Part shown: piece by piece, positions 21,401-32,044 of the stretch | How the letters are laid out: every line of letters begins with the position of its first letter | Numbering within the stretch: the first letter of the stretch is position 1 | NCBI GenBank assembly: GCA_002917075.1 | Contig: NTMA01000047.1 | Location: 186,001-250,000, forward strand | DNA from: Hawksworthiomyces lignivorus | Lineage: Eukaryota > Ascomycota > Sordariomycetes > Ophiostomatales > Ophiostomataceae | DNA: 64,000 bases | Reading direction: 5' to 3' | The notes under the pieces: generated by a model | Databases searched by the model: none | What the model was told of the DNA's origin: nothing | Seen by the model: the letters and a program-made list of their open reading frames with translations, nothing else | Position numbers and translations under genes: made by a program

Positions 21401-21591
21401 AATGGGCTACGGACAAGCCGACAGACGACGCAAGCCCGCGAAAGGCGAGAAGGCGACCTCCTCCGCCGAGTAGTCGAGGAATGGCTCAAGGACGGACCAA
21501 CGAAGATATCGACTTGGACGCGTCGCAGATGGGGCTGCTGCCCATGTACAAGCTTGTCCTCAGCGACGACGATATTGAAGACGATGATTAA
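18481..21591 (+). CDS. RAD17: DNA-damage checkpoint clamp loader Rad17/Rad24
   Basis: AAA+ subunit that replaces Rfc1 in the checkpoint RFC complex and loads the 9-1-1 clamp at damaged DNA. One exon, 1036 residues, longer than yeast Rad24 (659) because of disordered ends. Walker A is GAAGTGKT (residues 315-322) and Walker B is IIVIEEF (410-416). The lead-in RPWSERFGPTNLDELVVHKK is typical of the family. The N-terminal 270 residues are Ser/Pro/Asp-rich with many SP sites and contain KTSLRNFF (25-32), a PIP-box-like motif. A second low-complexity part spans about 760-900. The C terminus ends in an acidic tail (SDDDIEDDD) like the acidic Rad17 tail that contacts 9-1-1. No premature stop or frameshift is seen. 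Identity is strong from the AAA+ core. Confidence 0.92.
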   Translation: MAPRRKRVVLDDSDSEEERAREQRKTSLRNFFSPNGKAAAANPNASPSARAGPTTPVASPTPVRRKKITPQDDSPSKKSPTKSGDGNNASSALANSPFGRILSNRVKDNGNANGNSNSPGKSPCSSPEKKRGGKGSKGQMDEKGKSADLVALFTKQAEKAQNSPPKKTTISHSTAHHNGTEIDDPILSDDDALGDDDEIADSSAVVASYVSSRAQKRWKHAGQAFSSKSAVPSSQSQAQSLPNSQKFKRPLRPNRTNSIATGNDGDDDLRPWSERFGPTNLDELVVHKKKVADVRRWLEDVLQGRMRQRLLILKGAAGTGKTSTVRLLAKDMDLDILEWRNPTGGSTGGASSLGFASTAVQFDEFLNRGSRFTQLDLDGASSESDDDAITAKGQAGAASEDLDLHQRRKIIVIEEFPNTFARSSSVLTGFRNSVLQYLATNTPSLAAYAQNRGTFDMKAIVPIVMIVSETLLTTTSASADSFTAHRLLGPEILRHPGTCLIEFNAIAPSLLAKALELVVQKEARKSGRRRTPGPQVLRRLGEVGDIRSAVASLEFLCVKGDNDGDWGAKVAFTKNRKGPKDAALTRGERETLEMVSQREASLGVFHAVGKVVYNKRDDLPPPPGSDLAEAEMLPDYLAHHSRPKPSMVTVDTLIDETGTDTHTFISALHENYALSCEQTGPQDPMSSIDYINGCIEYLSESDLLCPTWDIFFGGRGTSRFNYGRDSGSHVLRQDEMAFQVAVRGLLFSLPSPVKRSSGNHYQRPGGLSNGSGGGQGGGGGDQFKMFYPTSLKLWRSREELEALVDIWATKLLRGEMSASPHASSLVQSSQQPLTNRALAFRRPPKFASSSQAASQVSTQPQQPNGLQPVKREENGNGADESGPIVLSLGSSARNEMILERLPYMALMARGRKKQYCSFGSSIPSFGLRDLEKVVSFHGIGAPTSTIEDADEDGDDDGAYGSGIGGSNRSGRADEWATDKPTDDASPRKARRRPPPPSSRGMAQGRTNEDIDLDASQMGLLPMYKLVLSDDDIEDDD

Positions 21592-22651
21592 CGATGCGGA
21601 TCAGCTGTGAGGGCCTTTCGCAGCGACCACAGCTGCAGCACATGTAATCCCATTCTGTACAATTGTAAGATACAGTCTAGAGGAGCGGTAGGATACTAAA
21701 TGAAGGCATGGCAGACTGGGATATATTTGGTGTTCTCCATATGGACTTTGGCGTTTGCGTTATCCTTTCGGCGACTGTTTATTCACTACGGAACTTTAGA
21801 GGGAAGGTGGCAAGGCGGGACAAATAAAAAAAAAACTGAAATGTTATGGGTAATTACATACGTTCATAAAATCTACAAGCAAAAGACTATCGTGGCGTTT
21901 CACGACGAAAATAGCACCTCACCATTGCTTTTGCAAAGCGATGAATAATTAGTTCATGGATGCATTTATGTGCCGCAGCCTGCAAATACACCTCTGGACG
22001 CAGTGGTGATGCAGAGCTTCGCAATTAAGGAGGCCGGATATCATAACCCGCTTTTCCAGCGTACAAGAGCATTTTAAGAGGGTCCAGGGAAGACACCCGC
22101 CGTATTTTCCAGTGGCGTAACAAGAGGGAAGATGCAAGACGATTGGCTGGCTTAGAGAGAACATCTCTGAAGTCCAAGTCCGATGGTCCCGCTTTTTGGG
22201 GCGCTCATCAGCAACCATTCGAGCCATTCCCGCAATCCACTTGCGCTAAGAAACTCTCTCACCCAAAATCCGGTACCTCGGCTGCTCGCGGCGGAGTTGC
22301 TGGCACCGACTGACCGGCCTTGCTACCCCAGAGAGCCTTTCCGCTTTAGCGCTTCTTTCTCGCTGAGAGCAGGCTCACTTTCCTCGGTACTATCTCCTGG
22401 GGGCTAGGAAAACCTGGGGACAGCTGGGAAGGCAATGCGAGCAAAAGAAGGAAAGCACAAAAGAAATGTAACATTCTTTCTGAGACCAAGACCTTTATTT
22501 CCTCTGTGAAGCTCCCTCTTACTCTTCTGTTCTCTCTGATCTGAACTTTTGCTATCTCTTCTTTCCCTAACTCCTACCGCCATCTTTCTTGCAAGCTTAC
22601 CGTTTTTGTTTTCTCTATTACCTCCCCCTCCTCCTCCACCCTTCGATCACT
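21592..22651. other. Spacer RAD17 to APH gene
   Basis: 1.06-kb spacer: 3' flank of RAD17 and promoter of the phosphotransferase gene. The last 150 bp are a CT-rich leader (22500-22650). Short frames here do not resemble proteins. Confidence 0.4.
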
Positions 22652-24023
22652 ATGGCGGGCCCCGTGCGGCACCCCATAGACGTGGCCAAGCTGGAGGCTT
22701 ACCTCAAGGCCAATGTGCCAGAGGTCGAGCTGCCGCTGGAAATAAAGCAGGTAGGCATGCCCGCGCTCTGCGGCCGCATCTGCGGCGTCTGTCTTCTCAC
22801 AGGCCCGCTTCTGACACCACCGGTCCGCAGTTTGGCTTTGGCCAGTCCAACCCCACCTACCAGCTCACGGCGCCCTCGGGCGCGCGCTACGTCCTGCGCA
22901 AGAAGCCGCCAGGCCAGCTCGTCTCCAAGACCGCCCACAAGGTCGAGCGCGAGTACCGCATCCTGGCCGCGCTCGGGGGCACGCCGGAGCGGGCCCGTCA
23001 GACGGGCGTCCCCGTGCCGCGGGCCTACTGCTTGTGCGAAGACTCGTCCGTCATCGGCACGCCCTTTTATGTCATGAGCTTCCTGGACGGCCGCATCATC
23101 GAGGACCCGGCCATCCCCGACGAAGAGATCCAGCACGACCCGGCCCGGCGCCGGGCCATGTGGGCCAACGCTGTCAAAGCCCTGGCTCACCTGCACCGCG
23201 TGGACCCGGCGGCCGTCGGCCTGGCCAACTACGGCAAGCCGTCCGGCTTCTACAACCGCCAGATCGCGACCTGGAAGACCATCTGCGCCGCGCAGTCGGC
23301 CACGCGCGACAAGGAGTCCGGCGCCCCCGTGGGCGACCTCCCCCACTTCGCCGACACCATCGCCTTCTTCAGCGACCCCAAGTACCAGCCGCGGGACCGC
23401 TCCACCCTCATCCACGGCGACTACAAGATCGACAACCTCGTCTTCAACAAGACGTTCCCCGAGGTGATCGGCATTCTCGAGTGAGTAGAGAAACAGTCTT
23501 CTTCTTCTTCTTCTTCTTTTCTTGCTGGCGGCATTATTGGCGTCTGGGAGAGCCCGGCGGGGTCTTCGTTGCACCGTGCTGAACTTTAGCTAACCTTTCC
23601 GCCCGCGCTCGCAGCTGGGAGATGTCCACCCGCGGCCACCCCCTCTCGGACCTGCTGAACCTCCTGACGCCCTTCCAGACTTCCAAGCTGGTCGGCAGCA
23701 TCCACAACGCCCACCCGGCCTTTGTCCCCGGCGCCCTGCTGGGCCTGCCCACGCCGGACGAGATCGTCGCCCTGTACGCGGCCGAGGCCGGCTGGACGCC
23801 GACGCCGTCCGAGCTCCGCTGGGCAGCCGCCTTCAACATCTTCCGCCAGGCGGCCATCTGCCAGGGCATCGCCGCGCGCGTCGCCGCGCGCCAGGCGAGC
23901 TCCGACGTCGCGCTCGCGTACGCCAATGCGCGCGAACCGCTCGCGGAGCTGGCCTGGAAGATGATCCAGGAGGCGCGCGAGCTGCACGGGGTAGACGAGC
24001 ATGACGACAAGGCAAAGTTATAA
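22652..24023 (+). CDS. APH-family phosphotransferase (ACAD10/11-type kinase domain)
   Basis: Kinase-like protein of the aminoglycoside phosphotransferase/choline kinase fold. Exons are 22652-22750, 22831-23480 and 23615-24023, giving 385 residues. The introns (80 and 134 bp) have TTCTGAC and GCTAAC branch sites. Key elements are the nucleotide-binding N-lobe with YVLRKKPPGQL, the Brenner-type catalytic loop STLIHGDYKIDNLVF (catalytic Asp and Asn), and the Mg-binding ILDWEM, whose Asp codon is rebuilt across the second intron (GA|C). The same domain forms the N-terminal half of animal ACAD10/11, which phosphorylates 4-hydroxyacyl substrates. Here it stands alone with no acyl-CoA dehydrogenase part, so the substrate is inferred at best. 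The second intron contains a (CTT)n tract. A longer upstream frame from 22549 reads through without the first splice and is rejected. Confidence 0.9.
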
Positions 24024-25029
24024 GAAGCAGAATAGACGCTGTAAGCAAGCAAAACAATGGTAAAAATTACTCTCTAGGACGAGTAAGAAAGACTGAAACA
24101 AAAACCAAGTACTGCTAAGATGTAAGATCCAGAGAATCTTCGTATTTCTCGGCAGGATCTGTTTTTCAGCTTCTTGTTTCCCAATCTGTACATATACCTA
24201 TACAATATACGATTAAGTAATTTTTTTCCGAGGCAAAGATAGCCAACTGTCATCACGTCCCATTACACGTGTTTCTTTGCACATTCAGGCATATTGCCAA
24301 TCGTAGCACTTAGGGTAGACTTGCCCAGGAACAAAAAGTCACAACATTCACATGCTTGTCACGTTATAAAAAGTCAACTATCACTATATTATTTGTTGTT
24401 CCTACTACCCTGCCTTCTGAATAAGCCTTTTTGCTATGTTCGTGATGCACCTACGGCGGTGCCTCGAAAATTTTTGGTGCTAGCCCTCTCATTGTTTTTC
24501 CTTCCAACGTGCCTTGCCATAAACGTTGCAAAAAAACCACGACCGTTAAAAAAAATCTGAATTTAAAAAGACGTCATATATTGTAATTCATCTCGTAACG
24601 CCAGATGAGATGAGAAATGCAAGAGAGCCCCAAGATGCAGAGTAGAACCAAAGACACAAAATAAAACTATGAGAAAGAAGAGGAGGAGAGCAGATAAATA
24701 AAGACGTGCATTCAATGACTCAATGTAAATGCCCAGGGGTATGCATTAGATAAAAGAGAAGTGGTGAACTGAGAAAACGGAAGAAATCGAAAGCAATGAA
24801 CAGAGCAAGTGGCGGTATCATAATAAAGCAGAAGTGTCGTGTCTGATGCAAATTAATAACTAGTGATGGAGGATGTCGTGGTGGATAAAAGAGCAAACGT
24901 GTGGCGATATTTCAATAATCTATCATCATAAGTGAGCAGAGATGGATCTATCTCCTTAGTTTATTTTATTTGCGTTTGGCATTTTGGTTGTAATATTTTG
25001 ATAGTGCTGGAAAGATGCGTCTCTAATGA
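24024..25029. other. Convergent spacer APH / RING genes
   Basis: 1-kb AT-rich spacer holding two facing 3' flanks. I see no RNA gene and no domain-bearing frame. Confidence 0.4.
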
Positions 25030-27949
25030 TTACCACTGCCACGCGCCGTTCGATGCAGTGTTGTGCATCATATGTACCGGGACACTGCTCGACGGAGAAG
25101 AAAATCCGTTTAGAGGAGCTTCCATTCCTGGAATTGGTGGCAGTTGGGCATGCTGGGGGAAAGGCGTAGAATTTATATTGCCGAAGCTAGACTGCGCCGG
25201 TTCGGATGGTGAGGTCATGACGGGAGCCATAGGCGGGCCTTGTTGATTGAAAGGGCCTGGAAACATGGGGCGTGGAACTGGATGACTGGTGCTCGGAGGC
25301 ATCGGCGGAAGAGACGGCGGCGGAGGTAACAGGGAACCTGAGGTTTGCGGATAAGGGCATGTACCCATGGCTTCAGGCCCGCTGTGGCTGCTGTTGCTGT
25401 GGGGATATTGCATGCCGTATGGTGGGAAGCCCATCATACGAGGTGGCTGCCCAGGCATGGGACCAAACCCACCCGACGGTGGAAAGGAGCCAGGATGACG
25501 GGCATTTGAGCTCATTTGAGCCTGAGCGTGGGTGGTCTCCTGAGAGTCTGATGCTCCAAACTGCGGGTTGGTGGCCTGCCACATGTAGAAAGGAGGAATG
25601 GGCCGGTCTCGACTCGGAGCTGCTCCGGCTGGGGAAATCGGTGTTTGTTGTTGTTGTTGTTGAAGATGGGACGGAGGCAGCGGCGGCTGTGGCGGTCCAG
25701 CCTGTAGCGGTGCAGGCTGTTGCTGGGCCAGAGAATGTAGATAGCTATGGCTGATGCCAGAAAACGAGTTTGGACGAAGGTTTGTCGCATTTCCCCCATT
25801 TGCGCTGCCAGCCGAAGAGGTAGATGCACGGAAATTGCCATGGCGAGGGCGGGTACGCCGACGCCCCTCATTTGGCTCATCTGGAGGGGAGCGTCGTCCA
25901 CCGGCAACCCATACGCGGCCGGGTGGACTTCCGTCCATCGTTGTCACGTTCATTTGGAGAAGAGAATCTGCTCGACTAGAATTCTGGGAACTCGCGCCTT
26001 CACGCCGATTTGCGTGAACACGTTGAGCACGGAAGAATTGCTGCATAGCTTGCGGCGTAGCACGAAACTGCGGCTCCGAAGGCACTTTATCCCGGCAGTA
26101 GGGACAGCTATCGGATTCCTCAAACCACTTCTTGATGCAGTGGTCGCCAAATATATGCTTGCACTTTGGAAGCCGCAGAGGAGCTTCATTGATGCCCTCT
26201 GGAGTTGGAGTGCCAAAATCGTTATAGCAGATGATGCACACTAAAGAGAATGTCAGTTAATTTGAGATCTCGGGCTCACGCGAGTAGTAGTAAAACACAA
26301 GACAAGCGTTTACCCCCACGAACGGGGAAAAATACGCAGAAAATACAAAAGGAGAAGTACATACTCTTTTCGCTGGGATCGAGAGTGTTAATGTCAACAC
26401 TCTCGAGAGACGCAATGGCGCCCTTTGATGCTACACGTCGGTTCACCATAGCACCTCGAAGAAGCTGTGTGGCTCGAATCCTCTCTTCGGCAGAAGGGAT
26501 GTTCTGTGGGCTGCTCGAATGCAAACCGTCACCAATGTGCTCGATAATTCGAAACGCTTGCTGCTCGTCGCTCAGCGAATCCATATCATCGTCGCTTCCA
26601 GGATCGGACAATCGGGTACGTCCACTCGCACTGCTGCTTCCAGATCTGCGGTGGCTCAGAGTTCTCAGTGCGCGTCTCCGCTCAACTGACGCCAGCGTTG
26701 GTGTCACACCAAGCGAAGATGACGAGGAAGATGACGGGGTTGTAGGCGAGGTCAGGGGAGCTTCATGGCGGCCACTCGTATTGCTGTTCCGGGCAGGGCT
26801 GCCTGAAGCTATATCAATGGAAACGGAAGATATTGCGGAAGCCCGTTCGGGAACCGAGCTGCTGCTGGTGGTGTTGTTTGCAGAAAGAGTTTGATGCTGT
26901 GCCATTACCGCACTTCGGGCCTGCGCAGCGCTCCCGTTTGCCTCAACCGGTGCATTGCGGTCACTCGAGTTCCTCGACGGAGAGGATCCGTTTCCGTTTT
27001 GCATCCAGTCGCTCTGCGGAAGAGAAGGGAAAGCCGGACGCGTTCCTGGCTGCTGAGGGCCATTCAGAATAGAAGACATCCGGGGAAGCGATGTATTGCT
27101 GCCTCGTTGGGGGGTCGTGGAAGTTTGCGCTTGCTGCTGCCGGTGCTGGCCATGTTGGCCGTCTTCGCTCCTCTGTTCTTGCTGCCCATAGCGGTCACGG
27201 CGATCGCCAATACCAATCCCGGAGCCCCACGTAGGAAGTGGGATCGTCGAATTTGCGTTGGGTGGTGTTTCCTGGAACCGTAGCCTTTGCTGCTGGGAGG
27301 AAGCAGGAAATCGAGAGGACCATGGCCCGTCAGCAAACGAATCCTGGTTGGGTCCTCGGTCACGAAACACAGAATGCCCTGGTTGTTGGCTCGTCGAAAT
27401 AGACTGCTCTCGCGCCATTCCTGAGCCACCAGCAGCGGTGGGATTTTCTCCTCCAGCCTCGTTCCTCGAAATTACTGATGGCCTCCACTGAGGCGGCTGC
27501 GGCGGTTGCACGGTTGGCGGATACAGCGCAAAAGGATTGAGCCGGGTCTGCTGTTGGGGTTGCTCGGCTTGCGGAGTTTGTTCGGCTTGTTGTGGGATCT
27601 GCGATATCTGTGGCATTTGGGGTATTTGTGGTGCGTGTGGTTGCTGATGTTGTTGCGGCTGCTGCTGCTGCTGCCGCTGCCATTGCTGCCGGTGGTGGTG
27701 GCGAGAAGGCCATCCGTTCGAAGAGCCCGGATGAGCCCGTTGCTGGTTCGGGACGGGAAGCTGCATCCACGGGTGATAAGGGATGGAATGGACAGGGTCG
27801 AATGTATGGCTAGTCGGCTGTGATCGATTTGGATATGACGGAGCATTTGACATGTAAGGACATCTCGACACCGGCTGCGATAGCTGGGGGAGTGGTGGTT
27901 GCCTCATGGGTTCTGGAGGGTCATGCATTTCATAGTCCATTTCGTCCAT
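25030..27949 (-). CDS. Large RING-finger protein (putative E3 ubiquitin ligase)
   Basis: Exon 1 is 27949-26365 and exon 2 is 26240-25030, with a 125-bp intron (GTATGT...TTTAG). The product is 931 residues. The first 528 residues are disordered and rich in Gln, Pro and Ser, including poly-Gln from CAG/CAA runs. The RING follows directly after the splice at residues 529-577: CIIC, then LPKCKHIFGDHC, then SCPYCR. Ligand positions are C530, C533, C555, H557, C563, C574 and C577. The usual fifth ligand (position 560) is Gly, and H562 sits two residues later. The C-terminal 350 residues are Pro/Gln/Met-rich and disordered. Ubiquitin ligase activity is expected from the RING, but the substrate is unknown. 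The Met of MCIIC is made by the splice (A|TG). The intron placement restores an unbroken RING. Confidence 0.88.
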
Positions 27950-28730
27950 GACGGCAGCCGGGCCAGATCATGGATCCACGACAAACCATAAAATGCAAAA
28001 GGCGTATTTCAGAGAGGCAGGCGAAGATGATCGAGATCTGCAGGCAGAGGAAAAGAGAGCGAACTTATAGCGCGGAGCGACTTCGGAGTTTGAGGGTCGT
28101 GGGACGTCACTGCTGACAGCGTCTCATTCGTCTGCGAAACACAAAGACGTCACAGTGAAAGAATGCGAGGGCGCGAGATACTCAGCGAAGGAAGCAAAAA
28201 TAGCGGGTGGTATGAGAGCGAGAAAAGACAGAGAGGAGAGAGTTGAGGGGAAACGGCGGGAGGGCTCAGAAATATGAGCATGCACGTCCAAGAAGGGAAG
28301 TACTGCAGTCCTTTTATCAGCAGAATCGCTCAGTCGGGCAAACAAGCAAATACGAGCAGCCAGCAAGCCAGGCAGGAACGGCGACAGCAGAGAAAGGCCG
28401 AAGCAAGGCAGATGTCGGGTTTAATGGTTGTCGTTATTCGCACAGGAGGGGGTGACTGGGTACGATGTGCTCCTTACGTGTGCATGGAGCGAACCCAGTG
28501 AATGGACAAGACTGGGAGCAGACGGAGAAAGTGAATGATGAGCAAATGAATGCAAAGGTGAATTCGTTAAAAGGCGTGGCGGGGCGATTTGGGAGTCTTA
28601 TGTGCGTTCTGCTGCTGGAAAGCAAAAAAGGCCCCCTCATCCATCTAACAAGGATGGCCAGGAAGAAAGGTGGTGGGAGGGGTTTCGGAGTGGGCGGTTG
28701 GACGGGGGTGGGTGGAAGTGGTGTGGTAAG

Positions 28731-28796
28731 TGTGTACATATATGTATGTGTATGTTATGTGTATGTGTATGTGTATGTGCGTGTGCGTGTGCGTTG
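28731..28796. repeat. TG/TA-rich dinucleotide microsatellite
   Basis: Imperfect TGTATG/TGTGCG repeats over about 65 bp in the upstream region of the RING gene. Confidence 0.9.
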
Positions 28797-29166
28797 AGTG
28801 TGTAAATGATGTGTTGTAGGCCTCGAGTGTGCATTTGTGCGTTTTGAGTAGTCTTTTTCTTGTGCATGGGGGAGTATCTGCTGCGTACGGGGAGAGACTA
28901 GGTGTGATGACTGTGTGTTGCGTTGGCTCGGGTGCCGAGTTGTCGCTGAACGATGGGCTGGCGAGACATCTGCTAGTTCCAAGAGAGCGCCTCTCGGGTT
29001 CCGTCTTACGAAGCCAAGGGAAGCCAGCCAAGGCGACAGGGAGAAAGGGTAATCGCTGCAATAAGTCCGTGTGAGGAACAGGGAGGAGGCAAGCGAGAGG
29101 CGGAGGAGGCGACGAGGTATTAGAGAAAAGGCCGATGAGAAAGTGGAATAGCCAGAACAGGGAAGT

Positions 29167-29184
29167 AAAAAAAAAAAAAAAAAA
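29167..29184. repeat. A18 homopolymer
   Basis: Eighteen consecutive A in the RING upstream region. Confidence 0.95.
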
Positions 29185-29892
29185 CGGGCGCAATCAAAGG
29201 CTCGAAAGAATCATAATTAGAATCATGTACGTATGCGCACACGCATACACCACACTGACCCGCAAAGTCAGCCAAATAGGCAAAGAATGGCAGGCAGTAG
29301 GCAAACGAAGAACGCAAAGGCCGAAAAAGAAAAAAGGCAAGACTTGTGGTGCCAATGCCAATAAAAGCAGGCAGAGAGAGAGAGAGGCAAGGGGACAAAA
29401 AGGTCAGGCGGACAACAGAGACGAGAACGAGAGCCAAAGCGGACAGACAAGGGAGCTCGAACTAGCAACAGGCGAGTCTCAGATAATGGATTCCAGTTTC
29501 AATATACCGCCATGTTATCTTAGCTGCTGCCAGTACATATGTACATACATACAAGATATGCTTTGCTTACGCCTTTTGGCTCGAACCGCCCCATGAATGA
29601 ATGGCAAAAGTGATTCAAATGACGCCTTGCACATGTCCTGTTTAATACGCACTTACTGTGCTCTGCTCCTACGACTTTGCGTTCCGCTCCACCTCCGCTC
29701 TCCACTTTGGGTATCTGACATAAAGACGGGTGGTCGGACAAGGGAAGTGAGAGAGGAGGGGACTGAGAGAGCAAGTGGATAAGAGAGAAAGAGAAATAGA
29801 GCAATGAGCGCTGTAGCAGATGGACGACGCAAGTAGACCTATGTGCAGCGTCCTCCGTTCAATGCAAATCTCAGCTGGCTTCGTCTATTCAA

Positions 29893-29897
29893 TTTTT

Positions 29898-29965
<68 letters not shown>
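29893..29965. repeat. (TTA)n followed by T37
   Basis: TTTA/TTA units run into 37 uninterrupted T (29929-29965). Length is likely polymorphic and may be affected by sequencing slippage. Confidence 0.95.
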
Positions 29966-30460
29966 CGTTTTGTTTGTTTTCTTTACTTCCTCTGCTTTGT
30001 TTTCGGTGCCCAGCTAGGAAAAAAGGCTCATCTTGTTGCATATAGGGAGGTACACCAGGGGAAACACCTCGTGGAGATCAACCCCCCAAAAAGAGACGCA
30101 GAAGTCTCTCGGAAGAAGTTTTGTAATGGTTGAAAGGCTTCGTGTCAGGAAAACACGTACATATGTATATAGTTTGTTTGCTTCTGGAAAAAGGAGTCTT
30201 ACGGTGTCTTAATCTAAATGTTAATCTCAAAATGCAACACTTCTATTGTGAATAGTGCCAAATACTTCTACATTGACATCATCAGCAGAGGTGTGAGCAT
30301 GCAGAATCTCGATAAGAATTGACATGTCTTTCCCTTATTTGATTTATTTCAACTTCGTATCGATATCCCCCATCAATCCAAGCACTCGCTGTCAAGATTT
30401 TTTTTTAACCTTACCATAGTTGCGTCACTCCAGCCATCCAAACGTCTCGGTCAGCTCTGG

Positions 30461-31468
30461 CTATTCCTTTGCCTCATCTTTCGAGCGCAGGTTGGTGAAG
30501 ATGGCGGCCGCGTCGCTGTCGCTCAGCTGGTGCATTTTGCTGAGCTCGGCCTCGGCACTATCGTCCAGCTCGGCCCACAGCTCGCGAGTCGACTGGCTGG
30601 CCTCATCTCCCTCGGCCGGCTTGCCCAGTGCTCTGGCCGCACCGTGGCTCTCGCCGACGAGGAGCACCTCGCTCATGGGATAGTCCAAGTGCTCGGGAAG
30701 CGTCGGCACCCAGCGCAGCTTGCGAAACGACTCCAGCATGCTAGAGAAAAGGAAAAAAACAAAAAAGGTCAATACTCGGGTATACTCTTGTACCAAGTTC
30801 TCTTCCCAATTGTCTTGCTCGGTCGCTCACCTTTTCGGGTACTCTGGCCCGCCGCCGACCATGGGCTTGCCACCCGGACCCGGGTACTCTGGGTTCTTGG
30901 TGCTGATGATGAAGCTGCCCTCCTTGCGGGTCAGGCCCAGGTCTTGTTCCATCGCCCCCAGCTCCCCTTCGGGCAGCGTCAGGAGGTACGCCAGGTGGCT
31001 CTCACGGCCGGTCGACGTGATGGCGTAGACGCCCTCGGCCATGTACGTGGCCGCTGGCACGTGCTGATGGTGGCTGTCGCTGTCGTCGTCGTCGCCGCCG
31101 CCGCGGGCTGTCTTCGTCTCGTAGGTGCTCTCAGCCAGGACCCCCGCCTTGAGCGCCTCGTACGACTCGTCTGCCCTGTCCACAAACACCATGTAGCGCT
31201 CGCGGCCGCTGCGCGGCAGCACCTTCTTGGGCAGCTCCAGCAGGCGGCAGCGGCCGCCGGCGCCGGCGTCGCGCCCGTCCGCGCCGAACGGCTGCAGCAC
31301 AATGTAGCTGCGCGCGACGTCGCCCAGGTCCTGCGGCGCATCAATGTTGACACGGGCGCGGAAGAAGAAGTAGATGCGGCCCTTCTCCAGCAGCTTGGGA
31401 GCTGACGGCGTCCCGGCCTCGTCACCTGTACTGCCCTCCTTGTCTTCGTGCTTCACAGTCTGGACCAT
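30461..31468 (-). CDS. Conserved fungal protein of unknown function
   Basis: Exon 1 is 31468-30831 and exon 2 is 30740-30461. The 90-bp intron (GTGAGC...TCTAG) gives a 305-residue product. I recognise a conserved fungal family by blocks such as KGRIYFFFRARVNIDAPQD, GVYAITSTGRESHLAYLLTL, GSFIISTKNPEYPGPG and LLVGESHG. Some databases label relatives 'BTB domain transcription factor', but I see no BTB or DNA-binding motif, so that name should not be used here. No signal peptide or membrane span is visible, so a soluble intracellular protein is likely. The acidic, Gly/His-rich segment near residues 125-138 is a linker. Upstream is a perfect CRE palindrome (31631-31638). The second exon ends with a charged tail (NLRSKDEAKE). 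Confidence 0.85.
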
Positions 31469-32044
31469 TTTGTTTTCGCTGCGATTTCAGTATATTTTGT
31501 TGATGAATATTTGGATAGAAATATAGTCTAAAAAGAAAACCGTAACAAGAATTACAACAAAAATGGCGTCTCCAAAGGATAATAAGGCCAGTGCCGAAAC
31601 AACGTGATGGTGCCGTCATGAAACGGCGGGTGACGTCATGACAGAAGCGGGCGAGGCTGGCGAGCCTCGTATGATCGCTGGCCACGCCGGCACCAACCGC
31701 CACCAGGAACAAAAAGGACATGGCATGACCAAAGTTTGTTGGTACAGACATTGCATGGCCGGGATTTAGAACCAATTGGCTTTTACATTAGTCTTTGACA
31801 ACAAGCACTAAGCAGTACTGAACAAAGAATGGTTCAGAATAGTATAACCAAGGAATCATCCAAGTCACTCTTTTGATTTTTTTTTACACAAGCACAGAAG
31901 AGAGCTCCATCCAATGCTGCTTCAAGTGCCAACAGAAACAAAATAAAGTAATACAAAAATGTTGTTGCTCAGAATTCATACAAAAAGGGGAAGCCAAATT
32001 CCTCCCCCTATATGCCTGTCTCTCTTGTGCGGAGACCGCTATTA
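31469..32044. other. Spacer with CRE palindrome
   Basis: 576-bp spacer: promoter of the conserved gene on the left and 3' flank of the golgin gene on the right. It contains TGACGTCA (31631-31638) and the inverted repeat GCCGT...ACGGC just beside it (about 31612-31627). Confidence 0.45.
31631..31638. promoter_or_regulatory. CRE palindrome TGACGTCA
   Basis: Perfect ATF/CREB site 163 bp before the start codon of the conserved gene at 30461-31468. Fungal bZIP factors of the Atf1 type bind this sequence. Use in vivo is inference. Confidence 0.45.

Larger units (their letters stand above)
27950..30460. other. 2.5-kb upstream region of RING gene with simple repeats
   Basis: Between two minus-strand genes. 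It holds a TG/TA-rich dinucleotide tract, an A18 run, and a (TTA)n plus T37 tract (listed separately). Open frames across it follow the low-complexity sequence and do not look like proteins. A long 5' leader or a non-coding transcript is possible, but neither can be seen from sequence. Confidence 0.4.

Noticed and set aside
22549..23484. 311-codon frame starting upstream of the APH gene
   Set aside because: Uses a leader ATG and reads through intron 1. The spliced model from 22652 gives the family N terminus.
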